A DNA stretch of 30,832 nt from IMG/VR virus record IMGVR_UViG_3300047491_000704, positions 1 through 30,832 of that record; one strand, written 5' to 3'. Positions 22,022 through 30,706 of this stretch are shown here, piece after piece (within the stretch, counting starts at the first letter, position 1; the number at the start of each line of letters is the position of its first letter). Origin of the DNA: a virus. Position numbers and translations under genes: made by a program. The notes beneath the pieces were generated by a model that was not told where the DNA came from, made no database searches, and saw nothing but the letters and a program-made list of their open reading frames with translations.

Positions 22022-22436
22022 GTGGCGTTTCCTCACCTGTTAAAAATCTCGCCGTTAGCTTTGCCATTTCAGCTATATAGAGGGGGTAGTAAGCTCCTTC
22101 TCCCTTATTCTCCATCTCGATAAGCGCGTGAGTTACATAAGAGGAGAGGAGTTTTGCAACAGTAATATCCGGGAGTACTTCCCCCTCAACAATTTTCCGT
22201 AAGTTTTTCGCAAAGGGCTTTTCCCGCATTTCATATAAAAAGGATTCGCAGAGAGGGGTGGGGTGTATTTCCTCCTCATTGGAGAGGGGTGCTTCTCCCT
22301 CTCCAATGCTTTCTTCGAGACTCACCGTTTTCCATACCTCTTGAATCTGCATCCGCAATCCATCCGCCTCACTCACTTTCCCGGCAGACTCCGCTTCAAA
22401 CAGCTTTTCGTAAAGTTCATCAATATTATAGGACAT
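21963..22436 (-). CDS. Small acidic protein next to the portal, unknown
   Basis: A 157-residue protein. Residues 1-40 form a helix pair (NIDELYEKLFEAESAGK); residues 40-60 are an acidic linker (EESIGEGEAPLSNEEE); the rest is helical and ends TKHFAAYFRSND. It overlaps the portal stop by 11 bases and the SWIM-like start by 59 bases, with GGAGATAGTAGCG as ribosome site, so the three genes are probably co-translated. A portal-associated or core protein is possible. A 12-base perfect inverted repeat (22277-22308) falls in the acidic linker. Confidence 0.55.
   Translation of the reverse strand: MSYNIDELYEKLFEAESAGKVSEADGLRMQIQEVWKTVSLEESIGEGEAPLSNEEEIHPTPLCESFLYEMREKPFAKNLRKIVEGEVLPDITVAKLLSSYVTHALIEMENKGEGAYYPLYIAEMAKLTARFLTGEETPHDIHSYLTKHFAAYFRSND
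22277..22308. repeat. 12-base perfect inverted repeat inside a coding region
   Basis: CATTGGAGAGGG (22277-22288) and CCCTCTCCAATG (22297-22308) pair perfectly around an 8-base loop within the 157-residue gene. It is followed on the minus strand by AGGAGGAAATAC, which resembles a ribosome site without a nearby start codon. Confidence 0.85.
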
Positions 22437-24210
22437 CGCTACTATCTCCTTTCCCCTGTCTGATTAATTTATGGAGTAATGCTTCTTGTGTCATTTCTTC
22501 TTCAGGAGGGGTATCCGCCTTTTCTCCCGGCTTTAGTTTGAATTTATCGTAGTCTACTCCTAGAAGGTCGAAAATGTATTCGACAAGGCGTTCTTTATTC
22601 ACCTTATTTAGCGCCCCTTCCAAATTCGAAAGAATATTAACGATAGAATCTGCAGCAGCGGCCTTGTTTGCAATATCAGCTACACGGTCGGTTTCCTCTG
22701 CGTCGTTAATTCGAGTCATGGTAATTGTGAATTTGCCGATAGCGTCTGATTTCCCCTGCGTTGTTAAATAGTAGTCGCAAAGTTCCCCCACTCCGTTTTT
22801 TAGACAGGTGACAATACGTTTGACAGTACGGGCATACCGGATATCTAAACGGGTAAGTGAGGTATTACCAATTCCGCCCGTACCCTGATCTTCTGCCCCG
22901 AGGAAAGCGCGGGGTACGTGTAATGCGCCGAAAAGTTTATTTAGGAAATTATCAAAGTCTACCATCTGCCGTACATCTACATTTCCCCCAATTTCCTGCA
23001 CCTGTACATCACCTTTACCGTTTCGTACAGGAAGTACTACAAAGTCTGCAATAGGGACAGGGTTGTTATCAGAACGATAGTACCCCGACTGAGGGTTGAA
23101 CGTTTCCTTAGACTTTAAGGCATTCTTAACTTCCTTGAGCATACGGATGGTTTCAGCGCGGTCAGCACTCCCGACATTAACAGAAACTAGCCGGATAAGG
23201 GCACTGCGAGAAATACGAGAGAGGACAAGGACATCCTCTAGTAGGCGTACAATTTGCCATGCCTGTACCGCCCCTTCGATATAAGAAGTGCCGTATTTTA
23301 CTTTGAACTTGCGCTTAATTTCTTTTTCACCATTTTTATCTTTAATCGGGAGTTCGATAGTTTCCCGGTTACCGCCGCGATCACTCATAAAGTGGATGAA
23401 ATCTTCAGGTCGGTAAAGGGTACCCTCGGCTTTTTTTGTCGAAGAAGTTTTTCCCGGCTTCGTAGTGTCTTCATAATACCCTACAGTTTTCCCGTAAAGC
23501 GTAATATGGTACACTTTCTCTGGAGAATCTACTTCCTCGAAAACTTTTCCCTTCTCTAACTTTAGTCCTACCATCTCGGAAGCTTCGTTTAAGGACATAA
23601 ACTGGCTGTCCTCACTCACAATACCTGCGGATTCTGCTTTTGTAGAAGGCTTTTCCTTCTCTTTTCCTTTACCAGACAGTGCTTTTACAGTTGCCGTGGA
23701 AGGGGAAGCTGGTTTGGGAGAGCCGTCATCTGTAATTTGTTTTTTACCAGCATTACTCTGTGTCTGTTCTATAAAATCCGAATGGAAGGTGCGAAGGTAC
23801 ATCTCACCATACAGGATTATCTGATAAGCCCAGTTCCAAACACGAGAATCAATATCGACAATATTATGTAGGAATTCGTTGAGTTCCTTCTTTAAATTTT
23901 CATCGTCGGACTCAACCCATACAATTTTTTGTTCCTGCATATCAAACTGTGTAGCATCGTCAGCAATAAGTTCCATTGCAGAGGCTACAACACTGTCCTT
24001 TGCCATTACACGGTACTGCTCGAATTTTTTAAGTCGGGTACTTTCAACATTACGGACAAGGTTGAGGAATTCCCATAATTTACCGGCTTCCTTCAGGTCG
24101 GTAAAAATATCTTCTAACATGCCTAGTCGCTTCTGTTCGAAGTTTTCCTCTTCGCCGGAAGGGGCATCTTTCTTTTTACGTGCTTCTGTTATCCAGTCAA
24201 ACCATCCCAT
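22426..24210 (-). CDS. Portal protein, T4 gp20-like
   Basis: A 594-residue portal, the ring through which DNA enters the head. The segments EQYRVMAKDSVVASAMELIADD and NWAYQIILYGEMYLRTF match gp20-type portals, and LGAEDQGTGG together with TSLTRLDIRYARTVKRI correspond to the gp20 wing/crown region. T4 gp20 is 524 residues; the extra length is a linker of low complexity at about 145-200 (PKPASPSTATVKALSGKGKE). A candidate protease site lies at ITE9|A. The start has GAGGAAATAAATT as ribosome site and the gene follows the terminase by 38 bases. Confidence 0.85.
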   Translation of the reverse strand: MGWFDWITEARKKKDAPSGEEENFEQKRLGMLEDIFTDLKEAGKLWEFLNLVRNVESTRLKKFEQYRVMAKDSVVASAMELIADDATQFDMQEQKIVWVESDDENLKKELNEFLHNIVDIDSRVWNWAYQIILYGEMYLRTFHSDFIEQTQSNAGKKQITDDGSPKPASPSTATVKALSGKGKEKEKPSTKAESAGIVSEDSQFMSLNEASEMVGLKLEKGKVFEEVDSPEKVYHITLYGKTVGYYEDTTKPGKTSSTKKAEGTLYRPEDFIHFMSDRGGNRETIELPIKDKNGEKEIKRKFKVKYGTSYIEGAVQAWQIVRLLEDVLVLSRISRSALIRLVSVNVGSADRAETIRMLKEVKNALKSKETFNPQSGYYRSDNNPVPIADFVVLPVRNGKGDVQVQEIGGNVDVRQMVDFDNFLNKLFGALHVPRAFLGAEDQGTGGIGNTSLTRLDIRYARTVKRIVTCLKNGVGELCDYYLTTQGKSDAIGKFTITMTRINDAEETDRVADIANKAAAADSIVNILSNLEGALNKVNKERLVEYIFDLLGVDYDKFKLKPGEKADTPPEEEMTQEALLHKLIRQGKGDSSDVL

Positions 24211-24248
24211 AATTTATTTCCTCTGTTTTATTGTACACGAAACTACAG

Positions 24249-26165
24249 TTATTCGTTACTCATAAGCCAAGAAACCGGGAAAAACTCATCGTCGTCAGAA
24301 AAGGAGTCATTATTTGCCTCTACAAAAGCGGCAATTCCCTCTGTAGTAGAAATCGCATCCGCAAGAGGGCTTTGAAGGGCATTATAGACAGCCCCCGCCA
24401 CCGCGTCTGCCACGTCTTTAGAAGATTGAGGGGGGTGGTCTACTTTTCTTTTCTCCCGGTCATGGATTAATTGAAAGAGTTCTTCTTTATATGGGCTATA
24501 GTCATATTGAATAATGCGTTCTTCATAATACAGATTTGTTAACGCAAGATAGGCTTGGTCGGTACGGTCAACGGACTGGAATTTACAGGAAATTTCGGCC
24601 TCTTGAAGAACCTGAACGCTTTCTTGCGAACCAAATGTATCATAGCTAATATGTCCTATCTGTAGCTTAAACCTATCCCGCAAATAGAACACGAAATCCC
24701 GTACTTTAGAAATAGAAATTTTCTTTGGGGAACGCGGAGGGGGAATACGTAACATAAAATCAATTGCAATAACTGGCTTTTGTATCCCGTCAACTACACG
24801 TACTTCTGAGACATGACAACACGCAATACCGGTGTTATCCCGGCTAGTGGATTGGTCGATATGCAGGTATCGCTTTTTTTCCGGGTTAATAAAAGTAAAT
24901 CCCGGCTTAATGTAACGGTCAAGGGTTATATCCTCCCCCGTAGATATGGTAATTTCGTTTTTTGTAAAGGGGTGCTGTAATCCCAAGCTCTCCCCTTCCC
25001 GACAAGACGCAGTAAATAGGGGGCGAGAAGAAAAAAGTCTTCCTAAAGGAGCAATAGAAACACCCGCGATATTTTGCAATGCTGTTAATAAATCAGCATC
25101 AAATGACGGGCGAAAATCTTCTGGGATAGAAACGAACATCTGCCTATGTTCAGGGGGGAGTTTATCCACCGCTAACGGAATAGTTACATAATCAGGGTCA
25201 TATAAAGGAAGTCCTACAGAAGAGCAGTAATGGTTAATATCTTCAACATTTTCCACAATAAAGGGGTCTAGGGTGTCGCTTCCCGTACAAACATAAAATT
25301 TCTTTGTAGAGTAAGTCCCCTTCGGCTTCACTTGCCAAAGTTTTGTTTGGATATATTTTACTCCGGGGTCTGTAAGGGCGAGTTTTTTACGACGCTCCGT
25401 AAAGGAATTTGCGTGTGTGGAAGAAGACACTAGGATAGAAAGGGAGGAATTTACCCCGTTACGCATAAAACGGCTTTGAGCGCGCTGAATAATATTAGCG
25501 TATACAGACGCTACGCGGGAATATTCGGGGATAGCCGCGTTAGCGTCTGTACTCTCCCCGCCAAAGAAGTTTGCTTCGTCTAGGACAGCGCCAATAACAG
25601 ACATACCAATTGCATGACTGGCGTTTGAACCGTGAATAAGTAGGAGTTTTTCAGTAGGCCATACTAGAATTGACGAAAAGTTCTTATCCCGGCTAAATTC
25701 TTTTTGGAAGTACGGAGAGCTATCAATCAATTCTCGCATTTCCCCATACCCTGTTCTCTCCGCTTGTATCTTTGTCAAGGAAAAATAGAGAAATACGAGT
25801 TTCGTTTTACACATTAACCCAAACATTGCAGGGATGTTTGTAAAGCAAGATAACTCGTATATTTTACGTAGCAGCATTAACTCAGCAACCGAGCTTTTAC
25901 CTGTTCCGATAGCTCCATCAATAATTACTTCATGGTATTTGTTCTGGTACTCAAAAATATCGGCAAGTTCATCTTTCCAGTAGTCGTAAATTCGTGCGTA
26001 GTCAGGCCCGACATAATACTCAGACTCTAGCCATTTTTTAATAGGGACAATCTCTCGTACTTGTCGGGAGTCTAGCAATTCTTTTTGAATATCAGTCGCA
26101 CTACCGAAAATATCTCTTAATATCTTTCGCTCTTCGGGTGTTAAATCGTCAAAAATATCTGCCAT
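24249..26165 (-). CDS. terL: Terminase large subunit
   Basis: A 638-residue DNA-packaging motor. The ATPase has P-loop GAIGTGKS at 84-91 and Walker B VIGAVLDEAN at about 190-199. The nuclease domain shows the three expected Asp sites: YLHIDQSTSRDNTG (about 426-440), HISYDTFGS, and DVADAVAGAVYNAL near the end. This is the T4 gp17-like arrangement. The start has AAGGAAGATTT upstream and follows the modular gene by 9 bases. No small subunit gene is visible in the window. Confidence 0.93.
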   Translation of the reverse strand: MADIFDDLTPEERKILRDIFGSATDIQKELLDSRQVREIVPIKKWLESEYYVGPDYARIYDYWKDELADIFEYQNKYHEVIIDGAIGTGKSSVAELMLLRKIYELSCFTNIPAMFGLMCKTKLVFLYFSLTKIQAERTGYGEMRELIDSSPYFQKEFSRDKNFSSILVWPTEKLLLIHGSNASHAIGMSVIGAVLDEANFFGGESTDANAAIPEYSRVASVYANIIQRAQSRFMRNGVNSSLSILVSSSTHANSFTERRKKLALTDPGVKYIQTKLWQVKPKGTYSTKKFYVCTGSDTLDPFIVENVEDINHYCSSVGLPLYDPDYVTIPLAVDKLPPEHRQMFVSIPEDFRPSFDADLLTALQNIAGVSIAPLGRLFSSRPLFTASCREGESLGLQHPFTKNEITISTGEDITLDRYIKPGFTFINPEKKRYLHIDQSTSRDNTGIACCHVSEVRVVDGIQKPVIAIDFMLRIPPPRSPKKISISKVRDFVFYLRDRFKLQIGHISYDTFGSQESVQVLQEAEISCKFQSVDRTDQAYLALTNLYYEERIIQYDYSPYKEELFQLIHDREKRKVDHPPQSSKDVADAVAGAVYNALQSPLADAISTTEGIAAFVEANNDSFSDDDEFFPVSWLMSNE

Positions 26166-26174
26166 AAATCTTCC

Positions 26175-27650
26175 TTAGTCACTTTCTATGAGTGACTGTA
26201 AATAGTATAGCGCATTTACAAGTTCTTCGTTTTGTGCGTTAGAGGGGTAGATATTCTCCTTAATAAGTTCTGTCATATCATAGTAAATGATCACTTTTAG
26301 TTTACCGTTTTCAAGAGATAAATCCCCTCCTATTCTACCTGCCATATCTAAGAATTCATCGACATCCCCGAAGCGTCTGACAGATTCAATAAGGTATTGA
26401 ATGTCAATTTTACTCTTAATAATATCATTTTCTATTTGAGCAGTAATACGGGTAGTTCTCCCCTTCCCTTTATTTTTATCTGCAATATACACTTTGTAAT
26501 AGTTAGGGATAAAAGAGACTTTTAACGTCGTATTATCTACTTGAACATCTTCGACTACCAACTCGCCGTCATACCACATCCCGGTATTGTTATTAGTTGC
26601 TCGAAGGGGGTATTTACCGGTATTTTTCTTTAAGCTCTGTTCTACATACTGCCGCCACGCCTCTGCTACCCCTCCGTGAGCTTCTTCTAAGGGATGGGTA
26701 GCTTCGTTTACATCAGTCGGATAGAGATTATTTGTGATGTAGTACCGCATATCGACAACTTTACTCTCTCCGTAGTTTTGATACTTTCCCTTCTCCCCGA
26801 CTTTTAGTTTTTTCGGAAGGGGGAGTTGGTTTATGTGCGCTTGAAGTCTATCATCAAGGAACTGGCTCGTCATACGATTACCAAATATATAATAAGATGT
26901 TTTAAAGGGTATTTTTGTACCGTCTATGTGAGAGACTATATAAAAATCATCGCTTAATGCAAGGGTGATTTGTGCCTTAGAATTTCCTAACACATCAATA
27001 GACTTAATATAAACATCCCCTACAGCACGTTCTGCAGGCCCCCCGCCACTTCGAATTAAAATATCGAGGTGCTGACGAAACGTAGACTGTATTTTTTGGC
27101 GGAAGTAGCGAACCCAAGCCTCAAGGACCCCTCCCCTAGCCTCGGAGAGAAGGTACCTTAAAGACTCATTAACGTTTTCCGGGTAGGTGTTATGTTTTAA
27201 TTCTCGATAAATTTTCGCACGGTATTTGACAATAATCTGCCCACTTATCTCTTCGACATTAGATACATATAGTGTAGGAGATACCTTAGCTAACACACCT
27301 GTACCTTGCTCTTCATATTCTCTTATCAGGTAATAGAGAATACTGGTAGAAGCAGGACGGTCTACGAAGTCGTCCTCTCCGAAGTATTTACGGGTACTTC
27401 TCGTTTGATAGCGCCCGACAAGCGCGACAGAGAATTCTAATTCTCCCGCACGCACGGCAACGTCCCCTGTAAACATAAGAACTCCGTTAAATTTTACCAT
27501 CGTATCGGCACTGCGTATGTTCATCGTATAGTCAATAGGGAGACGCTGAACGTGTTGTTTGAAAAGACTTTTATAATAGGCTATCCACGCCTCTTCTACC
27601 CCACCTCTCGCTTCGGTAAGTGTATTTTGGCTATTGTTTGTAATATCCAT
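26175..27650 (-). CDS. Three-module protein with internal prohead-protease sites
   Basis: A 491-residue protein made of three modules of 153-168 residues. Each begins just after LTE13|A, LSE170|A or LEE323|A with A(R/H)GGVxEAW followed by an amphipathic helix, continues with beta-rich sequence, and ends with (N/H)xYPxxxxE. The E|A sites match the T4 prohead-protease consensus (I/L)xE|, and T4 internal proteins carry just such a cut after their targeting peptide. The protein may therefore be a polyprotein giving three head-internal proteins. The tail NALYYLQSLIESD resembles the sequence before each cut. The modules match those of the next gene upstream. GGAGGAATACAGA is the ribosome site. Confidence 0.75.
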   Translation of the reverse strand: MDITNNSQNTLTEARGGVEEAWIAYYKSLFKQHVQRLPIDYTMNIRSADTMVKFNGVLMFTGDVAVRAGELEFSVALVGRYQTRSTRKYFGEDDFVDRPASTSILYYLIREYEEQGTGVLAKVSPTLYVSNVEEISGQIIVKYRAKIYRELKHNTYPENVNESLRYLLSEARGGVLEAWVRYFRQKIQSTFRQHLDILIRSGGGPAERAVGDVYIKSIDVLGNSKAQITLALSDDFYIVSHIDGTKIPFKTSYYIFGNRMTSQFLDDRLQAHINQLPLPKKLKVGEKGKYQNYGESKVVDMRYYITNNLYPTDVNEATHPLEEAHGGVAEAWRQYVEQSLKKNTGKYPLRATNNNTGMWYDGELVVEDVQVDNTTLKVSFIPNYYKVYIADKNKGKGRTTRITAQIENDIIKSKIDIQYLIESVRRFGDVDEFLDMAGRIGGDLSLENGKLKVIIYYDMTELIKENIYPSNAQNEELVNALYYLQSLIESD

Positions 27651-27680
27651 TTCTGTATTCCTCCGGGGATGGGTAGTTTT

Positions 27681-30536
27681 TTAGAGTAAATCTATAAGAG
27701 ATTTTAGGTACAGAAAAGCTTCTGAACTCTCGCTCATTCCCGCAGGGTAATGATTGTACTCAATAAAATTCGTAATATCAATATCTAGGTAGACAAAATG
27801 ACCCGTTTTATCAGTACCGCCGATATCAACATATGACATAGATTTATCAATACCGTAAAAACCTAACTTTTTTAGGAGAGTGTATTTAACTATAGAGTCC
27901 CCCCTACAGAGTGACGTATTATATAAAACATCGGCTATTTCAGCATCTACTTTTTTCTTTTGTTTTACATAGGTGCGGAGATCGTAACATAGAACTTCGT
28001 TTTTTGTAAAACTAAAATTAATATGTATTTTAGTTTTTTTACCATACTGGAAAACATTAACACTGCTATAGTAAAGCTCCCCTGTAATTTCTTCTCTCGC
28101 GGTTCTTTCCTCGAAAGGAATCTTCATATCTTCAATTTCCCTTTCTATAGTCTTTCTCCACGCTTCTGCCACCCCACCTCTCGCTTCGGTAAGAAGTGAT
28201 TTTAAGAAGAGGGTATCACCAGCACCCTCACTTACTCCGGGAGGGTATATGTTTTTTTCAAGTAAAGTGTCAATGGTATAGCGAATATAAATTGCATCGT
28301 CTCGACCGTCATGGATAGCCTCTTGAAGAATAGCCCGAGGAAATTTTACGGTATTTTTTAGTTTGCGATTTACCTCTATTAATATTTGTTCCCCTAGTAA
28401 GCTTGCGGCGTCATATTTAGCCATGTAAATATCAAATTCTTCTAGTTTTTTACCGGCCATTTCAGGAGATACTGTACCGTCAAAAGAAAATTTTACAGAT
28501 AAATCAGTATAATCTTCTTTAACTGTCAATAGCACTTCACTAAAAGCATACTCTCCCTTTACAAATATTTTTTCCCCGTTTCTTATCGTTGAGAAAGCAA
28601 CCGGATATTTCATTTTACTGGCTTTTGTTGTAATATAACTTTTCCATGCTTCCGCTACTCCCCCTTTAGCTTCTGTCAGGAGAGACTTTAAGAAGATGGT
28701 ATCATCCACACTCTCATTTACGCCGGAAGGGTAGATATTATTCTTAACTACGTAAGTTATAGGAATTGACACCGTGCCTACCGTATCGGGATTCTTCGAC
28801 TTAACTAAGTCGCGTTTTTTTGAAAAAACTATCGCGGGGTAATTCAACCCTTTTTCTCTTCCCGGTTCTACAAGAGGGTCTACTAACGGCAAATCGTTTA
28901 TGGCTTTTTGAATATAAACACCATCAATATTCGCAATATATTCTTTCAAGACATCATCTCTTTTAACCCTTCCCTTTTCTTTCACATCACCTTCAAAATA
29001 CACATCAAAAAAAACAAACATACTCCCCTGACTAGTTGTGTAAATACGGGTGCTTTCTAAATCGGCCTTTACAACGCCTTTCCAAGAAAAACCTTCTCTA
29101 TGGTTATAATTTAGGGTAACGCTATAGTTTTTCAAGCTTTTACGAACGGTATTAAGCCACGCTTCCGCCACCCCACCCTTTGCCTCAGTAAGAAGTGACT
29201 TTAAGAAGAGGACATCACCAGCACCCTCAGTTACGCCGGGAGGAAATATGCGATTGTTTGCTAAATCGCCTAGACCAGTGAAACGAGCATTCATAAATAT
29301 TTTACCATTCTCTATACGAAGGGTAAAGTAATGTGAGGGGGCATACTCTGTATTTGGAAAATTCTGTGTTAGATACTTAGATAATGAGAAGGGATTTTTC
29401 TCACTATTTGTTCCAGCTTTATCCCAAAATAATCTGCAGATGTCTTTAATATCTTTCTCTGGCAATGCGTTCAAATCTACAATTACGCCTTTCCTCCCGT
29501 CTTCTCGGGTCTGTCTACACCGCAACTCTCCCGAGAAGGTATACTCGAAAGATACCCCTGAATACGTATTTGAATGACTCCTATCCATCCCCTCTTCCGG
29601 GAGACGTTTTGAAAATGTAAACGTACCATCTAGGAAAAAGGTCTTCTTAACAGATTTATTCAAACTATCACTTTCAAAACGCTGATCAGTAGAGAAATCA
29701 ACAGAGTACTTAAATGAGTTCCACTCTTTCTCACAAAAATTTTGAACAAAGGTTGCCCATACTTCCCATGCATCACCCTTTGCCTCTACTAAACTCCCTT
29801 CAGAAAGAATATCCTTTGCGCTTGTAGGGGGAATCGTTAGCTTAACAACAGGAATTTCAATATACAGCACAATCGTAGGGTTCCAGTTGATATAAGAACT
29901 ACTCGTATACCATGCAAAACGCCCCGTCGTATAGTCATATCCGCCACGTTGTAAAGCCATGAGGAAATCTTGAAGGATGGGATGTTCTCTAAGTACGGGT
30001 TTTAGTGCCATCTCAATCTCTTTGTCGGTAGCCGTTTGAGGATTAACAGCATTTACTCCAAGCCCAATTCCTACAAGGACTTGCCCCTTATTTCCATACA
30101 CACCCGTCTGTTCAAACTCTGCTTTGTTGTCATTAAAGCTAACAATATCTTTATCTGATAACGGCTTGAGTTCTTTTTTCCACGCTTGCCATACTTTATA
30201 CGGGATAGTAGAATGCTTTGCGTCAAATCGAGTTGCCTTAGCTTTCCCATACCCGTAGATGCGTTTGGTGGCCGAGATATAATCCGCTGCCTCTTTTCGC
30301 CACTCTTTCTCTGTAGCAGCATCCCACTCTTCCCGATCTTCTTCAGCTTCACGCTCTTTATATGTCACGTAGGCGTCAATATACTTTTTCTCAGCGGCTG
30401 CGTCACCTTGCGCTGCCCGAGTACGCATATCCTGTACTTCACGCGCAGATGTATGGTCTAAATAACGGGAAGTGTAGGAATCAATAGAGTTAAGTTCTTT
30501 TTCAGTAATTAATCGTTCAAAAATAGCACGTCGCAT
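27681..30536 (-). CDS. Large modular protein, four LxE-bounded repeats; likely head polyprotein
   Basis: A 951-residue protein. Residues 1-250 are unique; residue 12 already follows LITE|K, an N-terminal site like those of T4 internal proteins. Four modules of 162-200 residues begin after LVE251|A, LTE451|A, LTE622|A and LTE784|A, with the signature FLKSLLTEA(K/R)GGVAEAW in three of them. Each ends with YPxGVxE, then a charged linker and the next FLKSLLTE. Nucleotide identity between the last copies is visibly high (28161-28250 against 29161-29250), pointing to recent duplication. It ends FLYLKSLIDLL. Start chosen at 30536 because AGAGGTGG precedes it; the longer frame to 30608 would begin in the leader hairpin. 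Transcribed just before the three-module gene. Confidence 0.8.
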   Translation of the reverse strand: MRRAIFERLITEKELNSIDSYTSRYLDHTSAREVQDMRTRAAQGDAAAEKKYIDAYVTYKEREAEEDREEWDAATEKEWRKEAADYISATKRIYGYGKAKATRFDAKHSTIPYKVWQAWKKELKPLSDKDIVSFNDNKAEFEQTGVYGNKGQVLVGIGLGVNAVNPQTATDKEIEMALKPVLREHPILQDFLMALQRGGYDYTTGRFAWYTSSSYINWNPTIVLYIEIPVVKLTIPPTSAKDILSEGSLVEAKGDAWEVWATFVQNFCEKEWNSFKYSVDFSTDQRFESDSLNKSVKKTFFLDGTFTFSKRLPEEGMDRSHSNTYSGVSFEYTFSGELRCRQTREDGRKGVIVDLNALPEKDIKDICRLFWDKAGTNSEKNPFSLSKYLTQNFPNTEYAPSHYFTLRIENGKIFMNARFTGLGDLANNRIFPPGVTEGAGDVLFLKSLLTEAKGGVAEAWLNTVRKSLKNYSVTLNYNHREGFSWKGVVKADLESTRIYTTSQGSMFVFFDVYFEGDVKEKGRVKRDDVLKEYIANIDGVYIQKAINDLPLVDPLVEPGREKGLNYPAIVFSKKRDLVKSKNPDTVGTVSIPITYVVKNNIYPSGVNESVDDTIFLKSLLTEAKGGVAEAWKSYITTKASKMKYPVAFSTIRNGEKIFVKGEYAFSEVLLTVKEDYTDLSVKFSFDGTVSPEMAGKKLEEFDIYMAKYDAASLLGEQILIEVNRKLKNTVKFPRAILQEAIHDGRDDAIYIRYTIDTLLEKNIYPPGVSEGAGDTLFLKSLLTEARGGVAEAWRKTIEREIEDMKIPFEERTAREEITGELYYSSVNVFQYGKKTKIHINFSFTKNEVLCYDLRTYVKQKKKVDAEIADVLYNTSLCRGDSIVKYTLLKKLGFYGIDKSMSYVDIGGTDKTGHFVYLDIDITNFIEYNHYPAGMSESSEAFLYLKSLIDLL

Positions 30537-30577
30537 AGTAAACCACCTCTTCTTTTTGTTTATATAGAAGAATGAGG

Positions 30578-30625
30578 GAAAGGGAAGCCGTATTGGAGAC
30601 ATTAACAATTACCGGCTTCCCTTTC
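30578..30625 (-). terminator. Hairpin in the leader upstream of the large modular gene
   Basis: GAAAGGGAAGCCG (30578-30590) and CGGCTTCCCTTTC (30613-30625) form a perfect 13-base stem with a 22-base loop. On the minus strand it is followed by CTCATTCTTCTATATAAAC, with no T-run, about 40 bases before the ATG at 30536. It could be an inefficient terminator of the previous gene or a leader element. Confidence 0.55.
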
Positions 30626-30634
30626 GAGGAGGTA

Positions 30635-30673
30635 GAAGGCGTGAAAATAAAAATTAAGAAATAAAACGCCTTC
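30635..30673 (-). repeat. Second leader hairpin
   Basis: GAAGGCGT (30635-30642) and ACGCCTTC (30666-30673) pair across a 23-base AT-rich loop. It stands ten bases before the larger hairpin. Together they make a structured 100-base leader or terminator pair. Confidence 0.45.
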
Positions 30674-30680
30674 ATTTATA
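30674..30680 (-). promoter_or_regulatory. TATAAAT promoter-like element
   Basis: The minus strand reads AATATAATATAAATG in the AT-rich spacer after the stop at 30707. TATAAAT is one base short of the T4 late core. It would start a transcript through both hairpins into the modular genes. Confidence 0.35.
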
Positions 30681-30706
30681 TTATATTACATTTTAGGGAG
30701 AGACGT

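Noticed and set aside
30537-30608. Longer start for the large modular protein at 30608
   Set aside because: It would place 24 residues inside the leader hairpin, and the ATG at 30536 has a strong ribosome site (AGAGGTGG).
30641-30664. Tiny plus-strand frame after GAGGAGG (GTG to TAA, 7 codons)
   Set aside because: It lies inside a hairpin in a leader and is on the strand opposite to all other genes; chance is a better explanation.
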